Positions 33,134 through 41,533 of a DNA stretch of 64,000 nucleotides are shown here, in pieces (position 1 is the stretch's first letter; each line of letters starts with the position of its first letter). Source of the DNA: Chryseobacterium koreense CCUG 49689. GTDB taxonomy: Bacteria > Bacteroidota > Bacteroidia > Flavobacteriales > Weeksellaceae. Made by a program: the position numbers and the translations under genes. The notes under the pieces were generated by a model that had not been told where the DNA came from, did no database searches, and saw nothing but the letters and a program-made list of their open reading frames with translations. The DNA lies in assembly GCF_001045435.1 (NCBI RefSeq), contig NZ_LFNG01000003.1, positions 1-64,000 of the forward strand, read 5' to 3'.

Positions 33134-34138
33134 ATGAGCAGTATAGAAGATAAGAAAAAAGCACTTGCTCTGGTGCTTGACAAACTTGATAAAACCTACG
33201 GAAAAGGAACTGTAATGACTTTGGGAGATGATTCGGTGGATACTTCAATAGAGGTGATTCCATCGGGCTCGCTCGGTTTGGACTTGGCTTTGGGAGTAGG
33301 GGGTTATCCAAAAGGAAGGGTGATTGAAATTTACGGTCCGGAATCTTCCGGGAAAACTACCCTGACTTTGCACGCGATTGCAGAAGCGCAAAAAATGGGA
33401 GGAATCGCAGCATTTATCGATGCAGAACATGCTTTCGACAGACATTATGCCGCCAAATTGGGAATTAATCTGGACGACCTGATTATTTCGCAACCCGATA
33501 ATGGCGAACAGGCATTGGAAATCGCAGACAACCTGATCCGTTCCGGAGCAATTGATATTGTGGTAATCGACTCGGTTGCCGCACTGACTCCGAAAGCGGA
33601 AATCGAAGGCGAAATGGGGGATTCCAAAATGGGACTTCATGCAAGGTTGATGTCGCAGGCTTTGAGAAAATTAACCGCCACCATTTCACGAACAAAATGT
33701 ACCGTAATTTTCATCAACCAATTGAGGGAAAAAATCGGCGTGATGTTTGGAAATCCTGAAACCACCACTGGTGGAAATGCGCTTAAATTCTATGCGTCGG
33801 TGAGAATTGACATCAGAAAAGCCAGCGCACCGATTAAATCTGGGGATGAAGCTGTTGGAAGCCGCGTGAAGGTAAAAATCGTGAAGAACAAAGTCGCTCC
33901 ACCTTTTAAAATGGCCGAATTCGACATTATGTATGGTGAAGGAGTTTCCAAAGTGGGTGAAATCCTGGATACCGCAGTGGACATGGGAATTGTGAAAAAG
34001 AGCGGTTCATGGTTCAGCTATGAAGACACGAAACTTGGACAAGGTCGTGACGCTGTGAAAGATATGTTGAAAGACAATCCGGATCTGGCAGATGAGTTGG
34101 AAGAGAAAATCAAACAACAAATTCACGAATCGAAATAA
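33134..34138 (+). CDS. recA: RecA recombinase
   Basis: The 334-residue protein is of normal length for the family. It has the ATP-binding P-loop GPESSGKTT (68-76), the DNA-binding L2 and interface segments [17 protein letters not shown] and [21 protein letters not shown], and an acidic C-terminal tail. It catalyses strand exchange and LexA-type cleavage. It is the first core gene after the tRNA and is transcribed alone, followed by a strong terminator and a REP palindrome. GC content is visibly higher than in the element to the left. Confidence 0.98.
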   Translation: MSSIEDKKKALALVLDKLDKTYGKGTVMTLGDDSVDTSIEVIPSGSLGLDLALGVGGYPKGRVIEIYGPESSGKTTLTLHAIAEAQKMGGIAAFIDAEHAFDRHYAAKLGINLDDLIISQPDNGEQALEIADNLIRSGAIDIVVIDSVAALTPKAEIEGEMGDSKMGLHARLMSQALRKLTATISRTKCTVIFINQLREKIGVMFGNPETTTGGNALKFYASVRIDIRKASAPIKSGDEAVGSRVKVKIVKNKVAPPFKMAEFDIMYGEGVSKVGEILDTAVDMGIVKKSGSWFSYEDTKLGQGRDAVKDMLKDNPDLADELEEKIKQQIHESK

Positions 34139-34142
34139 ATGT

Positions 34143-34169
34143 AAACGGCCGCGAAAAGCGGTCGTTTTT
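34143..34169 (+). terminator. recA terminator
   Basis: AAACGGCCGC (34143-34152) pairs with GCGGTCGTTT (34158-34167) through a 5-base loop, followed by T residues. One pair is G-T. Confidence 0.85.
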
Positions 34170-34177
34170 AGTTAATT

Positions 34178-34210
34178 AGCGTTGTTAGCGCTTGAAGCGC
34201 TAACAACGCT
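34178..34210. repeat. REP-like palindrome, copy 1
   Basis: A perfect palindrome: AGCGTTGTTAGCGCTT, central G, then AAGCGCTAACAACGCT. It lies between the recA terminator and the convergent alkyltransferase-like gene. The same 33 bases recur at 51221 and 51860 around a RAYT transposase gene. Confidence 0.9.
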
Positions 34211-34218
34211 CACCATTT

Positions 34219-34527
34219 TTACCGCAACTCCAGTAGCGGGTCCCAAAAAATTTTCCTGAAATCCCGAATCTTTTTATCTTTTACCATCACTCCTTCCTTG
34301 CCGAGTTTTTCCACAAAATCCCGAAGACAGCTTGCCGTGATGTGGCCGGAAGCATTACATACCCGATGCGCCGGAACATCGTCCGCGCAATCTCCTAATA
34401 CATTTCCCACATGTCTTGCATGATTTGGAAAGCCGACTGCTTTTGCAATCGTCCCATAACTCGTCACTCTTCCTGGGGGAATCAGGCGGATGATTTCATA
34501 AACCTGTTTTTTGAAGAGTTCGTCCAT
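34219..34527 (-). CDS. Alkyltransferase-like protein (MGMT fold, Cys replaced)
   Basis: The 102-residue protein matches the DNA-binding domain of O6-alkylguanine-DNA alkyltransferase: IPPGRVTSYGTIAKAVG (helix-turn-helix with Tyr24), HARHVGNVLG and the active-site segment VPAHRVCNASG. The nucleophile of the PCHRV box is Ala53 here, so it cannot accept alkyl groups. This is the mark of alkyltransferase-like (ATL) proteins, which bind O6-alkylguanine and hand it to nucleotide excision repair. The next residue is His54 and Cys57 is displaced, so Cys57 is unlikely to substitute. It is convergent with recA. Confidence 0.88.
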   Translation of the reverse strand: MDELFKKQVYEIIRLIPPGRVTSYGTIAKAVGFPNHARHVGNVLGDCADDVPAHRVCNASGHITASCLRDFVEKLGKEGVMVKDKKIRDFRKIFWDPLLELR

Positions 34528-34878
34528 ATTTCAAAGGTAGGATTTTTGGTTGAAGGAAGCGGAGCTTGTCAAAAAAATATCGGGGGTTCGCAAAAGTGAT
34601 TTTGCAGCAGTTGGCGGTGAAAGAAAGACGGAAATTTGTTCTTAGCCCCGATCGAAGAGGAAATCCTTTTTTGTTTTTGGTGTGTGTGTAGGAACGTGCC
34701 ATGAGGTGCGTTTCATGGTGGGGCAAAACAAAAAAGATTGCAACCCTGCCTTTCGGTGGACAGGGGAGAGCGGGACCGCATGTGTAAGAAAATTCCCACC
34801 TTGTTGCTCCAAAAAAAATCGCCCCCAATTCTGGAGACGATTTCGTTTTCGTACTTCGTACTTCGCAATTCGTACTTT
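34528..34878. other. 350-bp intergenic region with a long imperfect inverted repeat and microrepeats
   Basis: AATCCTTTTTTGTTTT (34663-34678) is the near reverse complement of AAAACAAAAAAGATT (34725-34739), giving a ~15-bp stem around a ~46-base loop. GC-rich sequence flanks it on both sides (TTAGCCCCGATCG before, CCCTGCCTTTCGG after). At 34847-34877 the unit TTCGTAC is repeated three times with small changes. An open frame across the region on the minus strand is low-complexity and unlike a protein. No gene is called. Confidence 0.5.
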
Positions 34879-35853
34879 CTAAGAATTCTCTAAAATATAC
34901 TGGAACATCAGTGGCGCACAAATCGTGGCATCACTTTCCACGATATATTTCGGGGTGTTGATGTCGAGTTTTCCCCAAGTGATTTTTTCGTTTGGAACCG
35001 CCCCGGAATAGGATCCGTAAGAAGTTGTGGAATCTGAAATCTGGCAGAAATACGACCAGAAAGGGATATCGTGCATTTCCAAATCCTGATAAAGCATCGG
35101 AACCACGCAGATTGGGAAATCACCGGCAATTCCACCACCAATTTGGAAGAAACCGACGCCTTTTCCGCCGGAATTTTTCGGATACCAATCGGCAAGGAAA
35201 GTCATGTATTCAATTCCGGATTTCATAGTGGATGGCTTCAAGTCCCCTTTGATACAGTAACTTGCGAAGATATTTCCCATCGTGGAATCTTCCCATCCTG
35301 GAACTACGATCGGCAGATTTTTTTCCGCCGCTGCGATCATCCAAGAGTTTTCTCGTGGAATTTCATGATATTGCTCCAATACGCCGGATAAGATCATTTT
35401 GTACATATATTCGTGAGGGAAGTATCTTTCTCCTTTATTGTCGGCATCTTTCCAGATTTCGTAAATGTGTTTCTGCAACCTTCGGAACGCTTCTTCTTCT
35501 GGGATGCAGGTATCGGTAACCCGGTTCAGTCCTTTTTCCAGCAATGCCCATTCTTCCTGTGGGGTCAAGTCACGGTAGTTGGGAACTCTTTGGTAATGGG
35601 AATGGGCAACCAAATTCATTAGGTCCTCTTCTAGGTTTGCACCGGTGCAGGAAATAATTGCGACTTTGTCCTGTCTGATCATTTCCGCTAAAATTTTTCC
35701 AAGTTCGGCAGTTGACATTGCTCCTGCCAATGAAATCAACATTTTTCCACCGTCTTTCAGATGGGCAACATATCCTTTGGAAGCATCCACTAAGGCTGCA
35801 GCGTTAAAATGGAGATAGTATTTTTCAATAAATTCTGTAATCGGTTTGTTCAT
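34879..35853 (-). CDS. Deoxyhypusine synthase-family enzyme
   Basis: This is a 324-residue protein when started at ATG 35853 (MNKPITEFIEKYYLHFN); a longer frame to 35949 adds unstructured residues over an intergenic repeat. It has the NAD-binding patterns LISLAGAMSTAELG and IISCTGANLEEDL, the segment GGKGVGFFQIGGGIAGDFP, and the active-site Lys of the WGK motif (WGKLDINT, about Lys295). Bacteria lack eIF5A, so these enzymes transfer an aminobutyl group to another amine, as in homospermidine-type synthesis. An arginine decarboxylase gene at 58943 could supply the polyamine pathway. Substrate is not determined by the sequence. Confidence 0.85.
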   Translation of the reverse strand: MNKPITEFIEKYYLHFNAAALVDASKGYVAHLKDGGKMLISLAGAMSTAELGKILAEMIRQDKVAIISCTGANLEEDLMNLVAHSHYQRVPNYRDLTPQEEWALLEKGLNRVTDTCIPEEEAFRRLQKHIYEIWKDADNKGERYFPHEYMYKMILSGVLEQYHEIPRENSWMIAAAEKNLPIVVPGWEDSTMGNIFASYCIKGDLKPSTMKSGIEYMTFLADWYPKNSGGKGVGFFQIGGGIAGDFPICVVPMLYQDLEMHDIPFWSYFCQISDSTTSYGSYSGAVPNEKITWGKLDINTPKYIVESDATICAPLMFQYILENS

Positions 35854-35985
35854 TTTTCTAAGGTTTTGGCAAAGATAGGGAATTGCGATGGAAGCCGGAA
35901 GAAGGGAGCCGGAAGATAAAGGTCTTTGCCAAAAAGAAAGCCGTTTCATGGTTTGAAGCGGCTTTGCTTTAAGGCTAAATTATTT

Positions 35986-36372
35986 TTACGCAATCTGGAT
36001 CCAAGGTTCCACTTTCATGATTTCTATGGTTCGTTCGCCATCTTTGAACGGCCACTTGATGATATCGCCTACTTTGTAACCTACTGCAGCGAGCGCGATA
36101 TCTGATAGAATGCTGTATTTGTTCTTTTTGGGTTTTGCCTTCATGGACGAAACGAAAATATACTCTTGTTCGTCCTCTTTGGTATGGTCTTTTATGGTGA
36201 CTTTTCGGTCCACAGTGACCACATCTTCCGGCAAGTTCCGGCGAAGAACCTGCTGTGCTGTTCTCAGTTCGGTATGAAGCCTGTTTTCTTCGTGAATACT
36301 TACTTTCTTTCGTCTAAGATGTTCTTTAATGGCATCGTAAACTCCGGTAGTTAATATGATCTTTTCTGACAT
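35986..36372 (-). CDS. GreA/GreB-family C-terminal-domain protein
   Basis: The 128-residue protein carries the C-terminal FKBP-like domain of Gre factors (TKEDEQEYIFVSSMKAKPKKNK, then SILSDIALAAVGYKVGDIIKW). It has only a short helical N-terminus and no full-length coiled coil with its acidic tip. In this it resembles Rnk or the short GreA/GreB-family proteins common in Bacteroidetes. It may bind the RNA polymerase secondary channel without inducing transcript cleavage. It is a single gene with its own spacers on both sides. Confidence 0.8.
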   Translation of the reverse strand: MSEKIILTTGVYDAIKEHLRRKKVSIHEENRLHTELRTAQQVLRRNLPEDVVTVDRKVTIKDHTKEDEQEYIFVSSMKAKPKKNKYSILSDIALAAVGYKVGDIIKWPFKDGERTIEIMKVEPWIQIA

Positions 36373-36680
36373 TTTTGTAAATTTTTTAGGTTAAGGTTTG
36401 ATTCGCCTCCAGAAATAATCCGCCTTTGGATTGTTGACCAAAGTCCTCCCTCCAATTTTGAAGCGATCAATAAGTACGATTGAATTTGAATTTTACCTGT
36501 CGCGGATCAGACAGGTTTTAGTTGACGAACTCTTTTGAATTTTTCAGGAAAGAGTCAGTATGCAGATAGTGCAGCGACCATGAAATTTGTGCGGCACATG
36601 AGGTTTGAAAAAAGAAATTAGTCCACTTCATTAAATCAATTTTCCCAAAGATAGTGATTAACTTTCTTTAAAGCAAATAT
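36373..36680. other. 308-bp intergenic region
   Basis: Only one small hairpin (ACCTGTC 36495-36501, GACAGGT 36510-36516) followed by TTTTAG is seen. It may be a weak plus-strand terminator. No gene is evident. Confidence 0.4.
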
Positions 36681-37079
36681 TTAACGGTCTGGACGAAAAC
36701 GCCGGCTTTCTTTTTTTTCTGAAAGCTTCTTTTTGTTCTCGATGCGTTTGGCGATTTGAGCTTTGGAAGGTTTTGTTGCTTTTCTGGATTTCGGCCTGAT
36801 TAAAGATGTGTTGACGATTTCCAAAATTCTCTGGTTAGCGATTTTTTTGTTTTGGTACTGGGTCCTGCTTTCCGAAACTGAAAGTTGCAGAATTCCATCG
36901 GTGTTTATTCTGTTTTTTAGTTTTTTAGAAATCAATTCTTTCTCCTCGTCGCTGAAAAATCTGCTTTCTGAAACGTTCCATATTACAGTGACCGAAGTTT
37001 CCACCTTGTTCACATTTTGTCCGCCTGCACCGCTGCTCCGCGAGGTTTTATAAGTGAGTTCTGTGGAGAAATTTTTCAT
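36681..37079 (-). CDS. arfB: ArfB-type peptidyl-tRNA hydrolase for stalled ribosomes
   Basis: The 132-residue protein has the catalytic GGQ motif (19-21) in SSGAGGQNVNKVETSVT. It lacks the stop-codon recognition domains of release factors and has a basic, probably disordered tail (SRKATKPSKAQIAKRIENKK) that enters the empty mRNA channel. That is the ArfB/YaeJ architecture. It overlaps menE by ATGA, so the two are co-translated. Confidence 0.92.
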   Translation of the reverse strand: MKNFSTELTYKTSRSSGAGGQNVNKVETSVTVIWNVSESRFFSDEEKELISKKLKNRINTDGILQLSVSESRTQYQNKKIANQRILEIVNTSLIRPKSRKATKPSKAQIAKRIENKKKLSEKKESRRFRPDR

Positions 37080-38164
37080 GATTTGGAATAGGGGGAATTC
37101 CCCTCATTTGGAGTGATGTCTTTGGAGGAGGAAGTTTGCGGTAGGTCAAATTTTTTTTTCAAAGCCAGTCGATCTATTTTTCCATTCGGAGTTCTTGGGA
37201 AGTTCTCGATGAAAATAGTTTCTTTGGGACGATGGTTTTTGGAAGGATACTTGACGAGCGATAACTGATCAATAACTTCCGGATTTTCAGTTCCTTCAAT
37301 GATCAAGATCAATTTTTCGCCAAGTGATTCATTTTTAATTCCAATAAAAATGGTTTCGTTTGAAATTTGCTGCTTTACTAAACGCTCCAGTTCTTCCGGA
37401 TAAATTTTTAACCCCCCGGAATTAATCACATGATCAATTCGCCCCAAAAATCTGAATTGTTTTTGATTTTTAAATTCAACTAAATCATTAGTTTTAAGGA
37501 TTTGCGGATTTAGTTTTGGAGCAGATATCGTCAAACATCCCCGCTCGTCTTTTGAGATTTCCACATCATCCAAAATGGTGAAATAATCTTCAGCGGTTGG
37601 GAAAATTTCTTTTAAGGCAATGTGCGAAAGGGTTTCGCTCATTCCATAAGTTTCGAAGACTCTATTTTTTACAGATAAACAGCTTTTTTCAATTTCTTTT
37701 TTCAAATTTTCTGAAACCTGCGCTCCACCAATGATGAGGTTTTTGATAAGCTGGATTTTGTCTAATGAGTTTTCAACCTGTAGCGGCGACATTGCACAAA
37801 AATCAATCTGCGCATTAAGATTTTCTATTGGTTTTGAAGTGGGGTTTACTACATGTAGTTTCAGCTTTCTTTCAATCGAACGCACGATCATCATTTTGCC
37901 GGAAATATATTCCACGGGAAGGCAAAGCAGCGCAGAATCCCCATGATTGAGATTTAGAAAATCACAAGTCATTTTTGCGGAATGCAGCATTCGTTCTTTT
38001 TCTATGTGAAATTTTTTTGGTTTTCCTGTAGAACCTGACGTTTGTACCGAGACAGTTTTGGCAGCAGAAAACCACTCTTCCAAAAAGCGCATTACTTTTT
38101 CCTCAAATGCTGTTTCGGAAGAAAGTGATTCCAAAGCGATGTTTTTCGAAAAATCAAAAATCAT
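37076..38164 (-). CDS. menE: O-succinylbenzoate-CoA ligase-like AMP-binding enzyme
   Basis: The 362-residue ANL-family enzyme has the P-loop TSGSTGKPKK (42-51), the adenylation motifs FETYGMSETLSH and FLGRIDHVINSGGLKIYPEELE, and a C-terminal catalytic Lys in PNGKIDR. It is short for the family but typical of Bacteroidetes MenE, which activates o-succinylbenzoate for menaquinone synthesis. Other men genes are not in the window, so the substrate rests on resemblance to this short form. It overlaps arfB downstream. Confidence 0.82.
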   Translation of the reverse strand: MIFDFSKNIALESLSSETAFEEKVMRFLEEWFSAAKTVSVQTSGSTGKPKKFHIEKERMLHSAKMTCDFLNLNHGDSALLCLPVEYISGKMMIVRSIERKLKLHVVNPTSKPIENLNAQIDFCAMSPLQVENSLDKIQLIKNLIIGGAQVSENLKKEIEKSCLSVKNRVFETYGMSETLSHIALKEIFPTAEDYFTILDDVEISKDERGCLTISAPKLNPQILKTNDLVEFKNQKQFRFLGRIDHVINSGGLKIYPEELERLVKQQISNETIFIGIKNESLGEKLILIIEGTENPEVIDQLSLVKYPSKNHRPKETIFIENFPRTPNGKIDRLALKKKFDLPQTSSSKDITPNEGNSPYSKS

Positions 38165-38221
38165 TTGTCTTTATTAAAATTCCCTGATCATTTTGGTTAT
38201 TTTCCTTCCTGGCTCTTTTTC

Positions 38222-40000
38222 CTACATTCTGTCCACGGTTCCAATTCCCAGTAAGGAGAGCCCTTTTTTAATGGTTTTTCCGGTCAAAGAGGATAGTTCC
38301 AAGCGAAATTGTTTGGCGTTTTCATCCGGCTGGTTCAAAATAGGATTGTTTTGGTAAAACGAGTTGTATGATTTCACCAGATCATAAACATAATTTGCAA
38401 CCAATGCTGGAGATAGGGTTTCGGCGGATTTTGAAACAACTTGTTTGAAATTGGAAAGGTTCATCACCAATTCCTTTTCGGAATCGTTTAGTTCATGCGT
38501 TGATAATGGCTTTTCCACAAAATTTGCTTTTGCTAGCAAAGATTGAATTCTGGCATAAGTGTATTGTATGAAAGGTCCGGTATTTCCATTGAAATCGATA
38601 CTTTCTTTGGGATTGAAAAGCATTTTTTTCTTTGGGTCCACTTTTAGCATAAAATACTTTAATGCTCCCAATCCGACGGTTTCATAAGATTTCTCTTTTT
38701 CCACCTCCGAAAGAGTTTCCAGTTTGCCGAGTTCCTTTGCCTTTTCTTTGGCGGTTTCGTACATTTCCTGCATCAAATCGTCTGCATCTACTACTGTTCC
38801 TTCGCGGGATTTCATTTTCCCTTCAGGAAGTTCCACCATTCCGTAGGAAAGGTGATAAAGGTTTTCGGCCCAATGATAGCCAAGTTTTTTCAGGATTTTA
38901 AACAGGACGTCGAAATGATAATCCTGTTCGTTTCCGACGGTGTAAATAAGCTTTTGAATATCATTGTCTTTAAAGCGTTCCACTGCTGTTCCCAAGTCCT
39001 GAGTCATATACACTGAAGTTCCATCGGATCGCAGCAAAAGTTTTTGATCCAAACCTTCCTCGGTAAGATCGCACCAAACAGAGCCATCATCTTTTTGGAA
39101 AAGGATGCCCTTGATCAAACCTTCCTGAATCAGGTCTTTACCTAAAATATAGGTATTGCTTTCATATTGCACCTGATCGAAATCTACGCCTAATCGCTTG
39201 TAGGTTTCGCCAAATCCTTCATAGACCCAGGAATTCATCTCATTCCACAGATTTCTTACTTTTTCATCTCCTTTTTCCCAATCGAGGAGCATTTTTTGGG
39301 CTTCCAGAATAATGGGGGCGTTTTTTTTTGCCTCCTCTTCGGTTTGCCCGGTAAGGATGAGTTCCTTTATTTGTGCTTTATAGTTCTTGTCGAATTCCAC
39401 ATAGTAATTTCCAACAAACTTGTCACCTTTTGTATTGGTGGTTTGCGGTGTTTCGCCATTTCCAAATTTTTCCCAGGCGAGCATTGATTTGCAGATATGG
39501 ATTCCTCGATCATTGATAATTTGGGTTTTGATCACATTGTATCCATCTTCCTTTAAAATCTGGGAGACAGAATAACCCAATAGATTATTTCGAATATGTC
39601 CCAAGTGCAATGGTTTGTTGGTGTTTGGGGAAGAGTATTCTACCATGACGGTTTCGTCTTTTTTGACGATCTTGTCGAAATTTTCTTTGGTACCGTTGAA
39701 ATTTGCCAGAAAGAATTCGTTTTTAATTTTGAGGTTAAGGAATCCTTTTAGGACGGTGTAACTTTCTACGAAATCGGTCTGGGTTTCTAAGGCATCGCCC
39801 AGTTCTACTGCAATGAGGTCCGGACTTTTTTTCAAAACTTTCACTAATGGAAAGGTGACAATAGTGAAGTCGCCATCATGATCTGGGTTTGTTTCCTGGA
39901 CCTCTAGCTGCACTTTTTTTGGATCATTCTGGTCATCTAGTTGATATAGGGACTGAACGATTTCGGTGAGTTTATGATGTATGGTTTCTTTGATATTCAT
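38222..40000 (-). CDS. argS: Arginyl-tRNA synthetase
   Basis: The 592-residue class I synthetase has the N-terminal Add-1 domain, the HIGH-type motif NKPLHLGHIRNNLLG, and a class I insert. The KMSKS-like position GKMKSREGTVVDADDL is typical of ArgRS, and the C-terminal anticodon-binding helical domain ends LSLLGIGTVDRM, which is highly characteristic. A TATATTTG box lies shortly upstream (40018-40025, minus strand). Confidence 0.97.
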   Translation of the reverse strand: MNIKETIHHKLTEIVQSLYQLDDQNDPKKVQLEVQETNPDHDGDFTIVTFPLVKVLKKSPDLIAVELGDALETQTDFVESYTVLKGFLNLKIKNEFFLANFNGTKENFDKIVKKDETVMVEYSSPNTNKPLHLGHIRNNLLGYSVSQILKEDGYNVIKTQIINDRGIHICKSMLAWEKFGNGETPQTTNTKGDKFVGNYYVEFDKNYKAQIKELILTGQTEEEAKKNAPIILEAQKMLLDWEKGDEKVRNLWNEMNSWVYEGFGETYKRLGVDFDQVQYESNTYILGKDLIQEGLIKGILFQKDDGSVWCDLTEEGLDQKLLLRSDGTSVYMTQDLGTAVERFKDNDIQKLIYTVGNEQDYHFDVLFKILKKLGYHWAENLYHLSYGMVELPEGKMKSREGTVVDADDLMQEMYETAKEKAKELGKLETLSEVEKEKSYETVGLGALKYFMLKVDPKKKMLFNPKESIDFNGNTGPFIQYTYARIQSLLAKANFVEKPLSTHELNDSEKELVMNLSNFKQVVSKSAETLSPALVANYVYDLVKSYNSFYQNNPILNQPDENAKQFRLELSSLTGKTIKKGLSLLGIGTVDRM

Positions 40001-40017
40001 CGGTTAATTTTGAATTA

Positions 40018-40025
40018 CAAATATA
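40018..40025 (-). promoter_or_regulatory. Candidate -7 box of argS
   Basis: TATATTTG on the minus strand fits TAnnTTTG, 17 bases before the argS ATG, right after the SusCD terminator. A -33 TTG at the correct spacing is not seen. Confidence 0.5.
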
Positions 40026-40031
40026 CGTAAA

Positions 40032-40055
40032 TAAAAAAACCACTCCGAGGAGTGG
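40032..40055 (-). terminator. Terminator of the SusC/SusD operon
   Basis: CCACTCC (40040-40046)/GGAGTGG (40049-40055), read on the minus strand, ends in TTTTTTTAT. It is a strong short hairpin. Confidence 0.88.
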
Positions 40056-40080
40056 CTTCTATGAAATTATACTAATTTGA

Positions 40081-41523
40081 TTAGTTTTTGTCCCAGAAAA
40101 CTTTGGTAGTAAGTTTGTCACCACCAATTGCTGCTGATCCCGCAGCATAATTACCAGGGTTAGTAGATTGTTCAGAAACTGGATATTTCAAACGAACTGG
40201 TACTTTCCCTTCTGCTTCAGCAACTGCATTTGTAGCTGGCAGCAATACTGGGAAGTCTAATCTTCTCCAGAAATTGAAACTTGCTAATGGTTGATCATAC
40301 ATTGCTACCCAAGCTTGCTCACCGATTGATTTCTTCCAGTTTGCGGCATCGTATGGATGCGCAGCTAGATAAGTAGCTGCTTCGGCAGTGGTTTTACCCC
40401 ATTGTTTAAATGATGCCGTAACCGCAGCTGCGTAATTGGTAGCAGGATCACCCCCGATTCCCCATCTTGCAGAAGCTTCAGCAATGTAAAATGCAATTTC
40501 TGTAGAATTCAAAAGTATTCCTGGAGTCGTTTGTACATAAGCAAAGGTTCCTGGCAAAGAGTTCACCGTTGCTGGTGATTTTTCTCCAATTGCACCACCT
40601 ACATAATCCCCATTAATTTTTTGGAAATATTGGTCGATTCTTGGATCGCTGCTATTTTTTAAGTAGTTAACGAATGGTCTTCCTGCAACATAATCGGTAC
40701 GGTTACTAGCAACCAGGTTTGTATATAACTGGCTGTAGTTTGGTGACGTTAAATATGGAAGTACGCAATCATCTGCACTTGACATAATTGCCCCACCAGT
40801 AATTCCGGCTTGAATTGTTGATTGAGCTAATGCTGGATCTGAATCCGCCAATGCAATACCAAGCTTAATTAACAAAGAGTTACCAAATTTTTTCCATTTT
40901 GCAACGTTTCCATTATAGATTTTTTCACCAGATGAAAAACTCTTTCCGGAAGCATCTAAATTGGCAATATTTGTTTTAGTTCTTGCAATTAGATCTGCAT
41001 AGATATCTTTCCCAGAGTCATATTTTGGAAGTGGGAACATATCGATATCTAAAGATTCTTTGTAAGGTACATCACCGTGAGTGTCTACCAAAATCTGATA
41101 AGTGTACACTTGTAGAAGATCAACAATTGCAAGCTGATTTCGCATTGTATTTGGCCAAGTTGCCGCTTCTGCTGCAGTGGGTTTGTACGCTTTAATCAAC
41201 TTTTTCGCTTGGTCCAAATTCTTCAATGTACGAACGTATAAATAAAGCCACACGTTATTTGCAACGTTTCTTGTGGAGAAATCGTACTGGCTTTCATCCA
41301 AATAAGTGGTTTCTTGCCAATATTGCATTGTTAAACGGAAGTTATTGATGTTTACGTTAGGAGTAGTTACATAATCCGTTAACTGTTTTTCCGCATATGT
41401 CACTAGTGTTGATGGAACAGTGGTGTAGTAACTGTTCGGGTCTGTATTAATCTCAGACATGGATTCCCTGCCGCAAGACTGCAGTAAAGATACCAATAAG
41501 ATTGATGCTAATATTTTTTTCAT
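40081..41523 (-). CDS. SusD/RagB-like outer-membrane lipoprotein
   Basis: The 480-residue protein has a lipoprotein signal (LLVSLLQSCGR, Cys at about 17) and the SusD-like helical fold, with EINTDPN near the N-terminus, a TPR-rich body, and FYIAEASARWG in the middle. The late motif WKKSIGEQAWVAMYDQPLASFNFWRRLDFP is strongly typical of the SusD_RagB family. It forms the lid of the transporter with the SusC partner encoded 11 bases upstream. No glycoside hydrolase or peptidase is next to it, so the ligand is unknown. Confidence 0.92.
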   Translation of the reverse strand: MKKILASILLVSLLQSCGRESMSEINTDPNSYYTTVPSTLVTYAEKQLTDYVTTPNVNINNFRLTMQYWQETTYLDESQYDFSTRNVANNVWLYLYVRTLKNLDQAKKLIKAYKPTAAEAATWPNTMRNQLAIVDLLQVYTYQILVDTHGDVPYKESLDIDMFPLPKYDSGKDIYADLIARTKTNIANLDASGKSFSSGEKIYNGNVAKWKKFGNSLLIKLGIALADSDPALAQSTIQAGITGGAIMSSADDCVLPYLTSPNYSQLYTNLVASNRTDYVAGRPFVNYLKNSSDPRIDQYFQKINGDYVGGAIGEKSPATVNSLPGTFAYVQTTPGILLNSTEIAFYIAEASARWGIGGDPATNYAAAVTASFKQWGKTTAEAATYLAAHPYDAANWKKSIGEQAWVAMYDQPLASFNFWRRLDFPVLLPATNAVAEAEGKVPVRLKYPVSEQSTNPGNYAAGSAAIGGDKLTTKVFWDKN

Positions 41524-41533
41524 TTTTTTTTAA

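Noticed and set aside
34496-34921. A 141-codon minus-strand frame across the region between the ATL gene and the deoxyhypusine-synthase-like gene
   Set aside because: Its translation is low-complexity and runs through the inverted repeat and TTCGTAC microrepeats. It does not resemble a protein.
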